In this document: positions 49,173 through 56,580 of the stretch, one piece after another
How the letters are laid out: each line of letters opens with the position of its first letter
Position numbering within the stretch: position 1 is the stretch's first letter
NCBI RefSeq assembly: GCF_030296835.1
Contig: NZ_AP027923.1
Coordinates: 682,001-746,000, forward strand
Reading direction: 5' to 3'
DNA from: Pseudoalteromonas sp. MM1
Lineage (GTDB): Bacteria > Pseudomonadota > Gammaproteobacteria > Enterobacterales > Alteromonadaceae
Length of the DNA stretch: 64,000 bases
Made by a program: the position numbers and the translations under genes
The notes under the pieces: model-generated
Seen by the model: the letters and a program-made list of their open reading frames with translations, nothing else
Told to the model about the DNA's origin: nothing
The model's database searches: none

Positions 49173-50764
49173 AAGACAGTTTTTTTAGGTCGATGACCTG
49201 GCTACATACGTGGGTAGGCTTACTTACTTGCTGGATTATTTACACAATATTTTTTGCAGGCACGGTTAGCTTTTTTAGAGACGAAATAAACCTGTGGAAC
49301 CAGCCCGCTATACACAATGTGCAAGCCCAAACCGATAGAGTGGCTGCGCAAAGGCAGCAAATTATTAAGGGCTTTGATTACTTAAATCAGCACGCTGCAA
49401 ATTCCCCTAGTTGGCGTATTACCTTACCCGAAGAGCGTATATCGTATTTAGTATATGGTTATGCAAAACCTAAAGAGCCGGGACAGCGACGCAGCCAATT
49501 TGTAAATACCCAGTTAAATCCAAACACCATGCAAGAACTGCCACCTTTTGTAGAAACCAAAGGCGGTAACTTTTTTTACCGATTGCATTATCAGCTTTAC
49601 TATTTAGATGCCATAACCGGGCGTTGGGTAGTGTGTTTTGCCAGCTTTTTTATGTTGCTAGCAATTATATCGGGTGTGGTAATTCATAAGCGCATTTTTA
49701 AAGATATGTTTACCTTTAGGGGTAACAAAGGTACACGCTCTTGGTTAGATGCGCATAATTTAAGCTCGGTGTTGGCTTTGCCGTTTCATTTAATGATTAC
49801 CTATACAGGTATTATTACGCTTATATTTATGTTGTTCCCCTACCCAGCATTAACAACCTACGACAATGGCGTACGTGGTTTTTTTAACGATGTAACACCT
49901 AGTAATAACGTGACTAATAAAGCGCAAGGCAGTGCAGATTTGCTCCCTATAAACACTATCTTGGATCAGGTTTATACTAAGTGGCCAGATGCTGATATAC
50001 GCAGTGTTAGAGTAAGCGAGCCTAATATGGCGGCCTCAACGGTTACTGTATTGGTAGACCCTGGTAAGGAGTTGCGCGATCAAACGCCAAGGCTTTTATT
50101 TAGTGGTGCCACGGGTGAGCTTGTTGACCAATCGGCCGATGAGCTCACTAATAGTAAAGCACTTTATGAATCACTTAACTCTATGCATACAGGGCGCTTT
50201 GCCACACCTTTATTACGCTGGTTATACGTGCTTGGCGGCATTGCTGGCTGTGTAATGATTGCCTCAGGTTGCATAATGTGGGCTAAACGTATACGCGAGC
50301 GTAACAAAGGTAAAGCCTCATTTGGTTTACAACTAGTAGAAGGATTAAACCTTGCCACCATTATGGGCTTACCACTGGCAACCTGTGCCTTTTTTATTGC
50401 CAATAGGTTACTTGGTCCAACCGTAGCCGGACGTGGTGAAAAAGAGGTAACGGCGTTCTTTTTAGCGTGGTTAGTGCTTGCCGCTATGGCGCTTTTAAAG
50501 CGAGATAAACTGCAATGGCGTGTAATGGCTGCCATAAATGCGTTAGCGTGTTTGAGTGTGCCGGCAATAAATGCACTTACAACACAGGGCAACATAGTGA
50601 GTTATTTACTTAACAAACAATGGGCGTTATTTATTTTCGATGCGTTATTTTTACTATTTAGCATACTGTTTTTAGTACAAACCGAAAAATTACGTACTGC
50701 TTCTAACGCATCTAAAAAAACAGCTAATAACCTAACCAATAATAAAAAGAGGCAAAAAGCATGA
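49169..50764 (+). CDS. PepSY-domain inner-membrane protein, FpvG-like
   Basis: A 531-residue protein with four main membrane helices and a large periplasmic region (about residues 40-140 and 210-330). The start, LHTWVGLLTCWIIYTIFFAGTVSFFRDE, and HKRIFKDMFTFR..LDAHNLSSVLALPFHLM are signatures of PepSY_TM proteins. In Pseudomonas the relative FpvG reduces ferric siderophore in the periplasm. Here it sits between DUF3649 and DUF3325 proteins with ATGA overlaps, so a similar iron-reduction step is likely. Confidence 0.85.
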   Translation: MKDSFFRSMTWLHTWVGLLTCWIIYTIFFAGTVSFFRDEINLWNQPAIHNVQAQTDRVAAQRQQIIKGFDYLNQHAANSPSWRITLPEERISYLVYGYAKPKEPGQRRSQFVNTQLNPNTMQELPPFVETKGGNFFYRLHYQLYYLDAITGRWVVCFASFFMLLAIISGVVIHKRIFKDMFTFRGNKGTRSWLDAHNLSSVLALPFHLMITYTGIITLIFMLFPYPALTTYDNGVRGFFNDVTPSNNVTNKAQGSADLLPINTILDQVYTKWPDADIRSVRVSEPNMAASTVTVLVDPGKELRDQTPRLLFSGATGELVDQSADELTNSKALYESLNSMHTGRFATPLLRWLYVLGGIAGCVMIASGCIMWAKRIRERNKGKASFGLQLVEGLNLATIMGLPLATCAFFIANRLLGPTVAGRGEKEVTAFFLAWLVLAAMALLKRDKLQWRVMAAINALACLSVPAINALTTQGNIVSYLLNKQWALFIFDALFLLFSILFLVQTEKLRTASNASKKTANNLTNNKKRQKA

Positions 50765-51102
50765 TTGATTTACTAAGCTTTAGCCTCTGTTTGTTTGCTT
50801 TTAATGGTTTTGCTTTGGCAAAACCTGCGCATTTTAAAACGGTATTCAAAACGCGTCCCTCTCAGCAACAAAGTAATTTACTGCTAATAGTTGCATGGAT
50901 CAGTATTTTACTAAGTTTAATATTTTGTGTTGCTACACAGCAGGGGTACGGCGCTTTACTTTTTTGTGGATTCATGAGCTTAAGTGTATTAATTATAATG
51001 ATTTTTTATAATTTTATAGATAAGCTAATTAAGCCATTTAGCATTTTAAATATGCTACTGATTGGCTTATCTGGGTTGTTATTGGTAATAAATGCACTTT
51101 AG
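50761..51102 (+). CDS. DUF3325 small membrane protein
   Basis: A 113-residue protein with three or four transmembrane helices. The start overlaps the end of the PepSY gene (ATGA). It is the third member of the DUF3649-PepSY-DUF3325 set. The phrase WISILLSL is encoded by the same 19-bp motif that encodes WISILLSI in the DUF3649 gene, although the two proteins are otherwise not obviously alike. Confidence 0.75.
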   Translation: MIDLLSFSLCLFAFNGFALAKPAHFKTVFKTRPSQQQSNLLLIVAWISILLSLIFCVATQQGYGALLFCGFMSLSVLIIMIFYNFIDKLIKPFSILNMLLIGLSGLLLVINAL

Positions 51103-51149
51103 TTAGTAAAAACCTGATCTCAAATGCAGTTAATTTTAGGCAAAAAAAT

Positions 51150-51169
51150 GGCAAGCTATAAAGCTTGCC
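51150..51169. terminator. Hairpin after the PepSY operon
   Basis: GGCAAGCT/AGCTTGCC 8-bp stem, preceded by A7, in the gap between the convergent DUF3325 and lipocalin genes. The upstream A-run would be a T-run for minus-strand transcripts, so it may terminate lipocalin transcription. Confidence 0.5.
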
Positions 51170-51198
51170 AACAATAGGGGGATATTCAGTATGTCCAA

Positions 51199-51222
51199 CA
51201 CTTGCATGTCTCGTTGCAAGTG
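51199..51222. repeat. Second perfect hairpin in the same gap
   Basis: CACTTGCA and TGCAAGTG pair over 8 bp with an 8-base loop. No adjacent T-run. Function unclear. Confidence 0.45.
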
Positions 51223-51308
51223 CAGCTAATATAGCTCTAACATATTTAACTTACCTTACAGTGAAATGAAGGTTTTATTACAGCTGTAACAATCACATGC
51301 ACAACAAC

Positions 51309-51325
51309 TGTAAAGCCCCTTTACA
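51309..51325. repeat. TGTAAA-5-TTTACA motif copy (intergenic)
   Basis: TGTAAAGCCCCTTTACA, 13 bp past the stop of the lipocalin gene. Exact or near copies are at 36887, 47467, 60641 and 62380. Confidence 0.7.
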
Positions 51326-51337
51326 AAGCTAAGGTGT

Positions 51338-51859
51338 TTACTGCTTAACCCAAATAATTTGCTCTGTGGCAAAACCCAGTTTTTTAACTTTAGTTATAAA
51401 ATGTTGTTTAAGTTGGTCGCTAACGGTTGGTGTGCGCGATAAAAACCACAAGTAGTCGCGGTTATAACTCGTAATAAAGGCATATTGGTAGTCGGGTTGG
51501 TCGAGCTCAAAAACGACGTAAGCACCATAAAATGGACCAAAAAACGACACTTTAAAATGGCCTGTGTCACTGCCTTCTACAAATTTAGCTAAGCCCTGCG
51601 CTTCATCCCACTTTTGTTCTTTAGTGATATACCCTTTGTTAAGCACCTTTACTGTACCGTCATCGTTAACTGTGTAAGTGGCAGTTACTTGCTCCATGCC
51701 CTCCTCAAATGAGTGATTGAGGCGAGCAATTTCATACCATTTACCTTTGTATTGCTCAAGGTCAAAGTTTTTAACGGGGGTTATACCTTCAGGTGCACTT
51801 GTGCAGGCAGTGAGTAAAAATAACCCTGTAATAAGTAAAATCGTCGTAATGGCCTTCAT
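51338..51859 (-). CDS. blc: Outer-membrane lipocalin lipoprotein
   Basis: A 173-residue bacterial lipocalin. The lipobox LTAC gives lipidated Cys19. The lipocalin signature YKGKWYEIARL and the closing SRTPTVSD region (arginine of SCR3) are present. Blc binds fatty acids or lysophospholipids at the outer membrane and is usually stress-induced. Transcribed alone. Confidence 0.92.
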   Translation of the reverse strand: MKAITTILLITGLFLLTACTSAPEGITPVKNFDLEQYKGKWYEIARLNHSFEEGMEQVTATYTVNDDGTVKVLNKGYITKEQKWDEAQGLAKFVEGSDTGHFKVSFFGPFYGAYVVFELDQPDYQYAFITSYNRDYLWFLSRTPTVSDQLKQHFITKVKKLGFATEQIIWVKQ

Positions 51860-51977
51860 GAAAGCTCCTTTTTAAGTGATGGTGTTTATACGGTTCTAAG
51901 CAAATAAAGTTTGCTAGCCGATTAAAATAAATTGCTATAGGATCAGTAAAATACTAGAGCAATTAAAAGATTAAAGC

Positions 51978-52433
51978 ATGAAAATATGGGTAGATGCCGA
52001 CGCGTGCCCCGTGGTAATAAAAGAAATTCTTTTTAGAGCCGCTGAGCGCACGCAAACACCAACTATTTTAGTGGCTAACCATGCAATGCGTATTCCGCCT
52101 TCAAAGTTTATTAGCCGATTACAGGTTTCGAGTGGGTTTGATGTGGCCGATGACGAAATAGTAAAACGCGCAGAAAAAGGCGATTTAGTGATTACTGGCG
52201 ACATACCCCTTGCCAGCGAAGTAATCGATAAAGACTGCCAAGCATTAAATCCACGTGGTGAGCTTTACACGAAAGAGAACATTCGCTCGCTATTAAACGT
52301 ACGCGACTTTATGGATACTATGCGTTCAAGCGGCGTAGAAATGAGTGGTGGGCCACCACCGCTTAGCCAAACTGACCGCCAAAACTTTGCCAACAACCTT
52401 GACCGTATTTTAGCGCAAAACAAGGCAGGCTAG
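51978..52433 (+). CDS. UPF0178/YaiI family protein
   Basis: A 151-residue member of the YaiI/YqxD family: [18 protein letters not shown] with acidic PIN-like residues, [22 protein letters not shown] and NPRGELYT. The fold is related to PIN nucleases and the acidic residues are kept, but no activity is established. A GTG-started gene follows after 1 bp, so they form an operon. Confidence 0.9.
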   Translation: MKIWVDADACPVVIKEILFRAAERTQTPTILVANHAMRIPPSKFISRLQVSSGFDVADDEIVKRAEKGDLVITGDIPLASEVIDKDCQALNPRGELYTKENIRSLLNVRDFMDTMRSSGVEMSGGPPPLSQTDRQNFANNLDRILAQNKAG

Positions 52434-52434
52434 C

Positions 52435-52977
52435 GTGAGTGAGCATTTAATTGGCTTAGGTGATCGTGCCTTTAGCGTAGCCGTGTATGTTGCTAAAGCC
52501 CCGCCTATGCCTTATTTTAAAACCTTGCAACGTATTGAGCCTGTAATAAACGAGCAAATAAATACCATAAATCAGCACTGTGGAAATGGTTGGCGCAAGG
52601 TGTTTAACGTATACGCTAAAGTATTGTTTGCGCTACCGAGCGAACATTACAGCTTTGCTAAACAAGCCGCTAGCTGGCAAGCGTATCGCGATACATTTTT
52701 ACTGCAAAATAACAGTAAAACAGCCCTTTTATTTAGTGCACCCATTATTAACAGCACTAATAAAAACCAGCTGCATATTATTGCTGGTCGTACGCATGCA
52801 AAAAACTTACTTCAACAAGGTAAGCTTAAAGCGCAATTTAATTGGCTCGACGATGAGTTTGCAATTGATACAACGAATAACATTATTGTGTGCCCGTACT
52901 TTGATTACAGGCAGTTAAGTAATATTAAAATAGCCCGATTAAGCGATTTAGTTGCCAAGCTTAAAACATCTAATTGA
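52435..52977 (+). CDS. Conserved hypothetical protein (DUF6942-like, tentative)
   Basis: A 180-residue soluble protein starting at GTG one base after the YaiI-family stop. Distinctive phrases are RKVFNVYAKVLFALP, LHIIAGRTHAKNLL and CPYFDYRQLSNIKIARL. It looks like the Alteromonadales/Shewanella family DUF6942, though I name this with caution. No catalytic motif is evident. Possibly co-transcribed with the ACT-domain gene that follows. Confidence 0.65.
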   Translation: MSEHLIGLGDRAFSVAVYVAKAPPMPYFKTLQRIEPVINEQINTINQHCGNGWRKVFNVYAKVLFALPSEHYSFAKQAASWQAYRDTFLLQNNSKTALLFSAPIINSTNKNQLHIIAGRTHAKNLLQQGKLKAQFNWLDDEFAIDTTNNIIVCPYFDYRQLSNIKIARLSDLVAKLKTSN

Positions 52978-52994
52978 AAATGAAAGGAGTCAAC

Positions 52995-53393
52995 ATGGCG
53001 GGAATTTTAGATCTAAATACGTTATTAAAATCAATGAGCCCCGAGCTTAAACAAGGTGAATATATATTTTGTTGTTTAGCAGGCAGCCTTGCTGACTACG
53101 CTCATTTAAACCCGCTTGCCAGTTACGTTGAAGAAGAAGGGCTAACCCTTATTTTAAATGCAGATACCGCCGACAAAGCCGGTATTACTTACGAGAGTAA
53201 ATATAATTTAATTACCCTTAATGTGCATTCAAGCTTAGAGGCTGTTGGGTTAACTGCTGCGGTATCGGCCAAATTAACCGAGCATAATATTAGCGCTAAC
53301 GTAGTAGCTGCGTTTTATCACGACCATATTTTTGTACAAACAGATAAAGCGCAGGCGGCCATGAAAGCACTTGGTGAGATTGGTAATATTTAG
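52995..53393 (+). CDS. ACT-domain protein
   Basis: A 132-residue protein with two ACT-like modules. I start at ATG 52995, 7 bases after AAAGGAG. The segment VGLTAAVSAKLTEHNISANVVAAFYHDHIFV is typical of ACT-type small regulators. It probably binds an amino acid or similar ligand. It ends 30 bp before a strong bidirectional terminator. Confidence 0.8.
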   Translation: MAGILDLNTLLKSMSPELKQGEYIFCCLAGSLADYAHLNPLASYVEEEGLTLILNADTADKAGITYESKYNLITLNVHSSLEAVGLTAAVSAKLTEHNISANVVAAFYHDHIFVQTDKAQAAMKALGEIGNI

Positions 53394-53420
53394 TTTGTAA
53401 AAATATGATCTGCTTAGGTA

Positions 53421-53460
53421 AAAAACAAAGCCGATATTGCTGTATCGGCTTTTGTTTTAT
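53421..53460. terminator. Bidirectional terminator
   Basis: AAAACAAAGCCGATA pairs with TATCGGCTTTTGTTTT between the ACT gene and the convergent lipoprotein gene; A and T runs on both sides fit termination of either. Confidence 0.85.
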
Positions 53461-53888
53461 TTATTGCTGCAAAAGTGATGCGCTACAGACTCAAGTTTTA
53501 CTTTATCGGCTGCAGTTACGGCTACACATTGCGTGTTTTTATCGAGTTTTTGCTTTTGAATTACAGTAAATTCGCCCTCGTTGGCAGCGTATAAATTATA
53601 TTGATAGGCGTCATTCCCGCCTTCAAATAGTGCTGTAAATACCCCTCCTACTAACCCACCAATTATTGCTCCGCCGAGCATTTCTTCAGTGTTACCATCT
53701 AAGCTATCTACAAAGCCAAACCCGGCGCCTGCTGCTATGCCTGTGCCTACTTCAGATGAAAGCGTTACAGGTTGCATTGATTCTACCGATGCGTAGTAAC
53801 GCTTAACTATTTGGTTTTGATTGTTCCGATCTACCCCTTGTGATGCGCAGCCTGAGAGTAGTAATACCGCGATAAGATACTTTTTCAT
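53457..53888 (-). CDS. Glycine-zipper lipoprotein
   Basis: A 143-residue lipoprotein; lipobox LSGC with Cys14. The central segment GTGIAAGAGFGF..MLGGAIIGGLVGGVFTALF is a glycine zipper as in SlyB/Pcp-type outer-membrane lipoproteins. Two cysteines near the C-terminus (TQCVAV, HFCSNK) may form a disulfide. Probably in the outer membrane. Function unknown. Confidence 0.8.
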   Translation of the reverse strand: MKKYLIAVLLLSGCASQGVDRNNQNQIVKRYYASVESMQPVTLSSEVGTGIAAGAGFGFVDSLDGNTEEMLGGAIIGGLVGGVFTALFEGGNDAYQYNLYAANEGEFTVIQKQKLDKNTQCVAVTAADKVKLESVAHHFCSNK

Positions 53889-54009
53889 GTTGAACCCCTA
53901 TTAATATTTAATAGGAAGATTGTAAGCATGCAAGCATAAAAAATATGTGAGGAGTATGTTTGTAGCTGTTAGAAGTTGTAAGCGTGTGTAGTGAAATACA
54001 CACATTATT

Positions 54010-54891
54010 TTACTCAACCACCAACTTTGAAACCACCCATTTATGCAAGGGGTTTTTATTATAGCGTGGGTGCCATGCGGCTATTACATCAAACGGAGCT
54101 GGTAGCTGTTGCAGCTCTATTTTTACCAGATCTGAACTTACTGCGCGTGAGGGTAAAAACGCGATGGAGTCGGTGGTTTCTAAGTACATAGGCACAATAG
54201 AAAAACACGGTGCCGACACAACAACATTGCGCGTTAAATCAAAGCTTTTAAACCAATCGTCAATAGAGCCTTTAAAATTTGGGCGCGAAGGCGAGGCAAT
54301 AATGCTTGGGTAGCTGGCTATTTGTGCAAGGGTGGGTTGTGTCCCTGCTATTGATGAGTTAGCTGAGGTAACGCAAATATGCTGCTCTTCAAAAAGCTTA
54401 ATAATGGGGTAAGTACTTGGGATGTAGTCGGGGAAAGCAATGGCTAAATCAACTTTACCGTTTTCCATTAAATCGTGCAGGCTGTCGAGTTCAAAGTCTC
54501 TTATTATTAATTTTAAATTAGGCGCTTGCTCTCTTAGCTTTTTTACAAGCGCTGGCAAAACAACTTGCTGGGCGTAGTCGGTAGCCGCTATTACAAAGGC
54601 ACCATCAACCGTTTTTGGGTCAAATATTTTAGGCGCTAATAACGCCTGAAAGTCGTTTAGTAGTTTGTCTATGTCTACCGATAACTCCTCTGCATAAGGC
54701 GTTGGCACAAAGCCGGTGGTTTTTCTTAAAAACAGCTGGTCGTTAAATACATCACGCAGCTTTTTTAGTTGCTCACTCACTGCTTGCTGGGTTAAGCCCA
54801 ATTTACCGGCTGCTTTTGATGCGTTTTTTTCGCGAATGAGCGCTTGAAAAATACGTAGCTGTTTTATATCTAGCCTGTCTAACTTACTCAT
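54010..54891 (-). CDS. LysR-family regulator
   Basis: A 293-residue LysR regulator with HTH KAAGKLGLTQQAVSEQLKKLR. It is divergent from an SDR gene 145 bp away and is the likely regulator of it. Confidence 0.9.
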   Translation of the reverse strand: MSKLDRLDIKQLRIFQALIREKNASKAAGKLGLTQQAVSEQLKKLRDVFNDQLFLRKTTGFVPTPYAEELSVDIDKLLNDFQALLAPKIFDPKTVDGAFVIAATDYAQQVVLPALVKKLREQAPNLKLIIRDFELDSLHDLMENGKVDLAIAFPDYIPSTYPIIKLFEEQHICVTSANSSIAGTQPTLAQIASYPSIIASPSRPNFKGSIDDWFKSFDLTRNVVVSAPCFSIVPMYLETTDSIAFLPSRAVSSDLVKIELQQLPAPFDVIAAWHPRYNKNPLHKWVVSKLVVE

Positions 54892-55035
54892 GGCAATGCC
54901 TTTGTTGTTTAAGCATGATTAACGTATCACATTACCATTTATTTTTGTATCACTTACATGAAAGGGTTGTTTCTAATTGTTGAGCTACCCCCTTACTATG
55001 CCCCTACACACTAAATTGAATGATTGGAGCAAACA

Positions 55036-55641
55036 ATGAAAACAGTAATTTTAATAGGCGCACTGGGCAAAATGGGTCAAGCGGCATTAACCGGTTTATC
55101 TAAGCATAAAGTAATTACAGCGGGTCGCTCGGGCGATGTGGATCATATTGTAGATATAACCAGCGAAGCGTCAATTACCGCTTTGTACGAAAAAGTAGGC
55201 CACTTTGATGCCCTAGTAAATACAGTGGGTTTATGTGAATACGAAACCTTTGCTGATATGAGCGAAGAGCAGTGGATGACAACCATTATGAGCAAAATGA
55301 TGGGGCAAATTAACCTTGTACGTATTGGTCAAAAGTACATTGCCGATGGCGGCTCATTTACGCTAATTAGCGGTATTTTAAACGTTAAACCCATTCCTTT
55401 TGCGATTGCCGATGCAACAACAAGCGGCGCAATAGATACGTTTGCAAAATGCGTATCACTAGAAATGCCGCGAGGCACGCGTATTAATGTGGTTAACCCT
55501 ACTGTGCTTGAAGAAGCGTGGGACGTATATGGCGAAATGATGCCAGGTTTTCAACCCGTGCCAAGTAAGCTTGTAGGTAAAGCGTTTGAGCGCTCAGTTG
55601 ATGGCTTTATTACTGGCGAAGTTATTTTTGTAGATGCATAA
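55036..55641 (+). CDS. Short SDR-family protein
   Basis: A 201-residue minimal SDR. I start at ATG 55036 (TTGGAG 8 bases upstream). The cofactor loop is IGALGKMGQA, NTVG is the strand-4 motif, and the usual catalytic Tyr-x-x-x-Lys is not present; ADATTSGAIDTFAK replaces it. So it may bind NAD(P) without classical chemistry. Many 200-residue SDRs of this type are annotated as oxidoreductases without a known substrate. Divergent from its LysR gene. Confidence 0.82.
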   Translation: MKTVILIGALGKMGQAALTGLSKHKVITAGRSGDVDHIVDITSEASITALYEKVGHFDALVNTVGLCEYETFADMSEEQWMTTIMSKMMGQINLVRIGQKYIADGGSFTLISGILNVKPIPFAIADATTSGAIDTFAKCVSLEMPRGTRINVVNPTVLEEAWDVYGEMMPGFQPVPSKLVGKAFERSVDGFITGEVIFVDA

Positions 55642-55678
55642 GTACCCGCTAAATTGGTGATGCAATTGGCAAACTAAT

Positions 55679-55712
55679 AAGCGCTTTGCATTAACAGTAA
55701 CTGCAAAGCGCT
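55679..55712 (+). terminator. Hairpin after the SDR gene
   Basis: AAGCGCTTTGCA pairs with TGCAAAGCGCTT over 12 bp with an 11-base loop, about 35 bases after the SDR stop. It lacks a long T-run but is the obvious terminator candidate. Confidence 0.6.
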
Positions 55713-55739
55713 TAAATACAGATTTTAATAGGCGATGAA

Positions 55740-55910
55740 ATGAAAAAATTAATACCCGTATTTGCGATATTACTGGCTGCAGGCTGTGCCAATGTAGCCC
55801 CAAGCTCGCAATATGTTAGCGAGCAAGGTGCCGATTCAAATAAAGAATGTAAAACCATACCGCGCCATAAACATACGGTTAAATGGTGTAGGCCGCATCC
55901 TTCAAGATAA
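55740..55910 (+). CDS. Small lipoprotein (56 residues)
   Basis: A 56-residue gene: lipoprotein signal MKKLIPVFAILLAAGC with lipobox LAAGC and Cys16, then a short mature part with two further cysteines and a basic, His-rich end (PRHKHTVKWCRPHPSR). ATAGGCGATGAA gives a weak ribosome site. The stop at 55908 is 1 bp from the end of the convergent methyltransferase gene. The combination of lipobox and conserved layout argues that it is real. Function unknown. Confidence 0.7.
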   Translation: MKKLIPVFAILLAAGCANVAPSSQYVSEQGADSNKECKTIPRHKHTVKWCRPHPSR

Positions 55911-55911
55911 G

Positions 55912-56568
55912 TTAAACAACGTACCCGCTAAAACCAAGCGCTTTAAAATAAAGCTTAGGAATGCCGTATTTACACTCGTTAAGTAACTCGCTAAAGCGCA
56001 TTCTATCAAGTGGATAAAATTCGCTTTCTAAGTTTTGAGCTGTGTAGGCTTGCCCTGCATCACTTAAGCCTAGCTTGGCACACACAGTAATTTGCGCTTC
56101 ACGTTCAAAGTCGGTTTCGGGTTTCATTAAATCGCTAATAAATAGGTTTGCGCCCTTATTTAAATTAGCTTTAATGTTTTTAAGTAGCTGCTTTTTGCTG
56201 CCGTCGTCTGCTAAAAAGTGCAAAACAAGTAGGCATAGTGCGGCATCGGCCTTGGTAGAGAGCTTATCGAGCTCGCCTTCAATAACGTTAACGCGCTCTG
56301 TTATGCCGTGCTCTTCAAACTCTTGTTTAGCAATTGCAAGCATATCACTTGAGGTGTCTTGCGCAGTAAATTGCCAAGTAGGGTTAAGCGCGGCAAGGGC
56401 AAGTATTTCTTTGCCAGTGCCTGCGCCCACAACTAAAATATGCGCGTTATCGTTAAGGGTTGCTTTAAGTTGAGCATTAGTCAGTTGGTGCAATAGCTCA
56501 TAACCAGGTACTAAGCGGGTAATACGGTCGTTGTAATGTGTTGCTTGCTCGCCTGTGAATGTGGGCAT
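55912..56568 (-). CDS. Class I SAM-dependent methyltransferase
   Basis: A 218-residue Rossmann methyltransferase: motif I ILVVGAGTGKEIL, motif II around FTAQDTSSDMLAIAK and motif IV ADAALCLLVLHFL. A substrate cannot be named. It follows sbcC by 12 bp on the same strand, so it may be the last gene of the sbcDC transcript. Confidence 0.88.
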   Translation of the reverse strand: MPTFTGEQATHYNDRITRLVPGYELLHQLTNAQLKATLNDNAHILVVGAGTGKEILALAALNPTWQFTAQDTSSDMLAIAKQEFEEHGITERVNVIEGELDKLSTKADAALCLLVLHFLADDGSKKQLLKNIKANLNKGANLFISDLMKPETDFEREAQITVCAKLGLSDAGQAYTAQNLESEFYPLDRMRFSELLNECKYGIPKLYFKALGFSGYVV

Positions 56569-56580
56569 TTATTAACTCCT

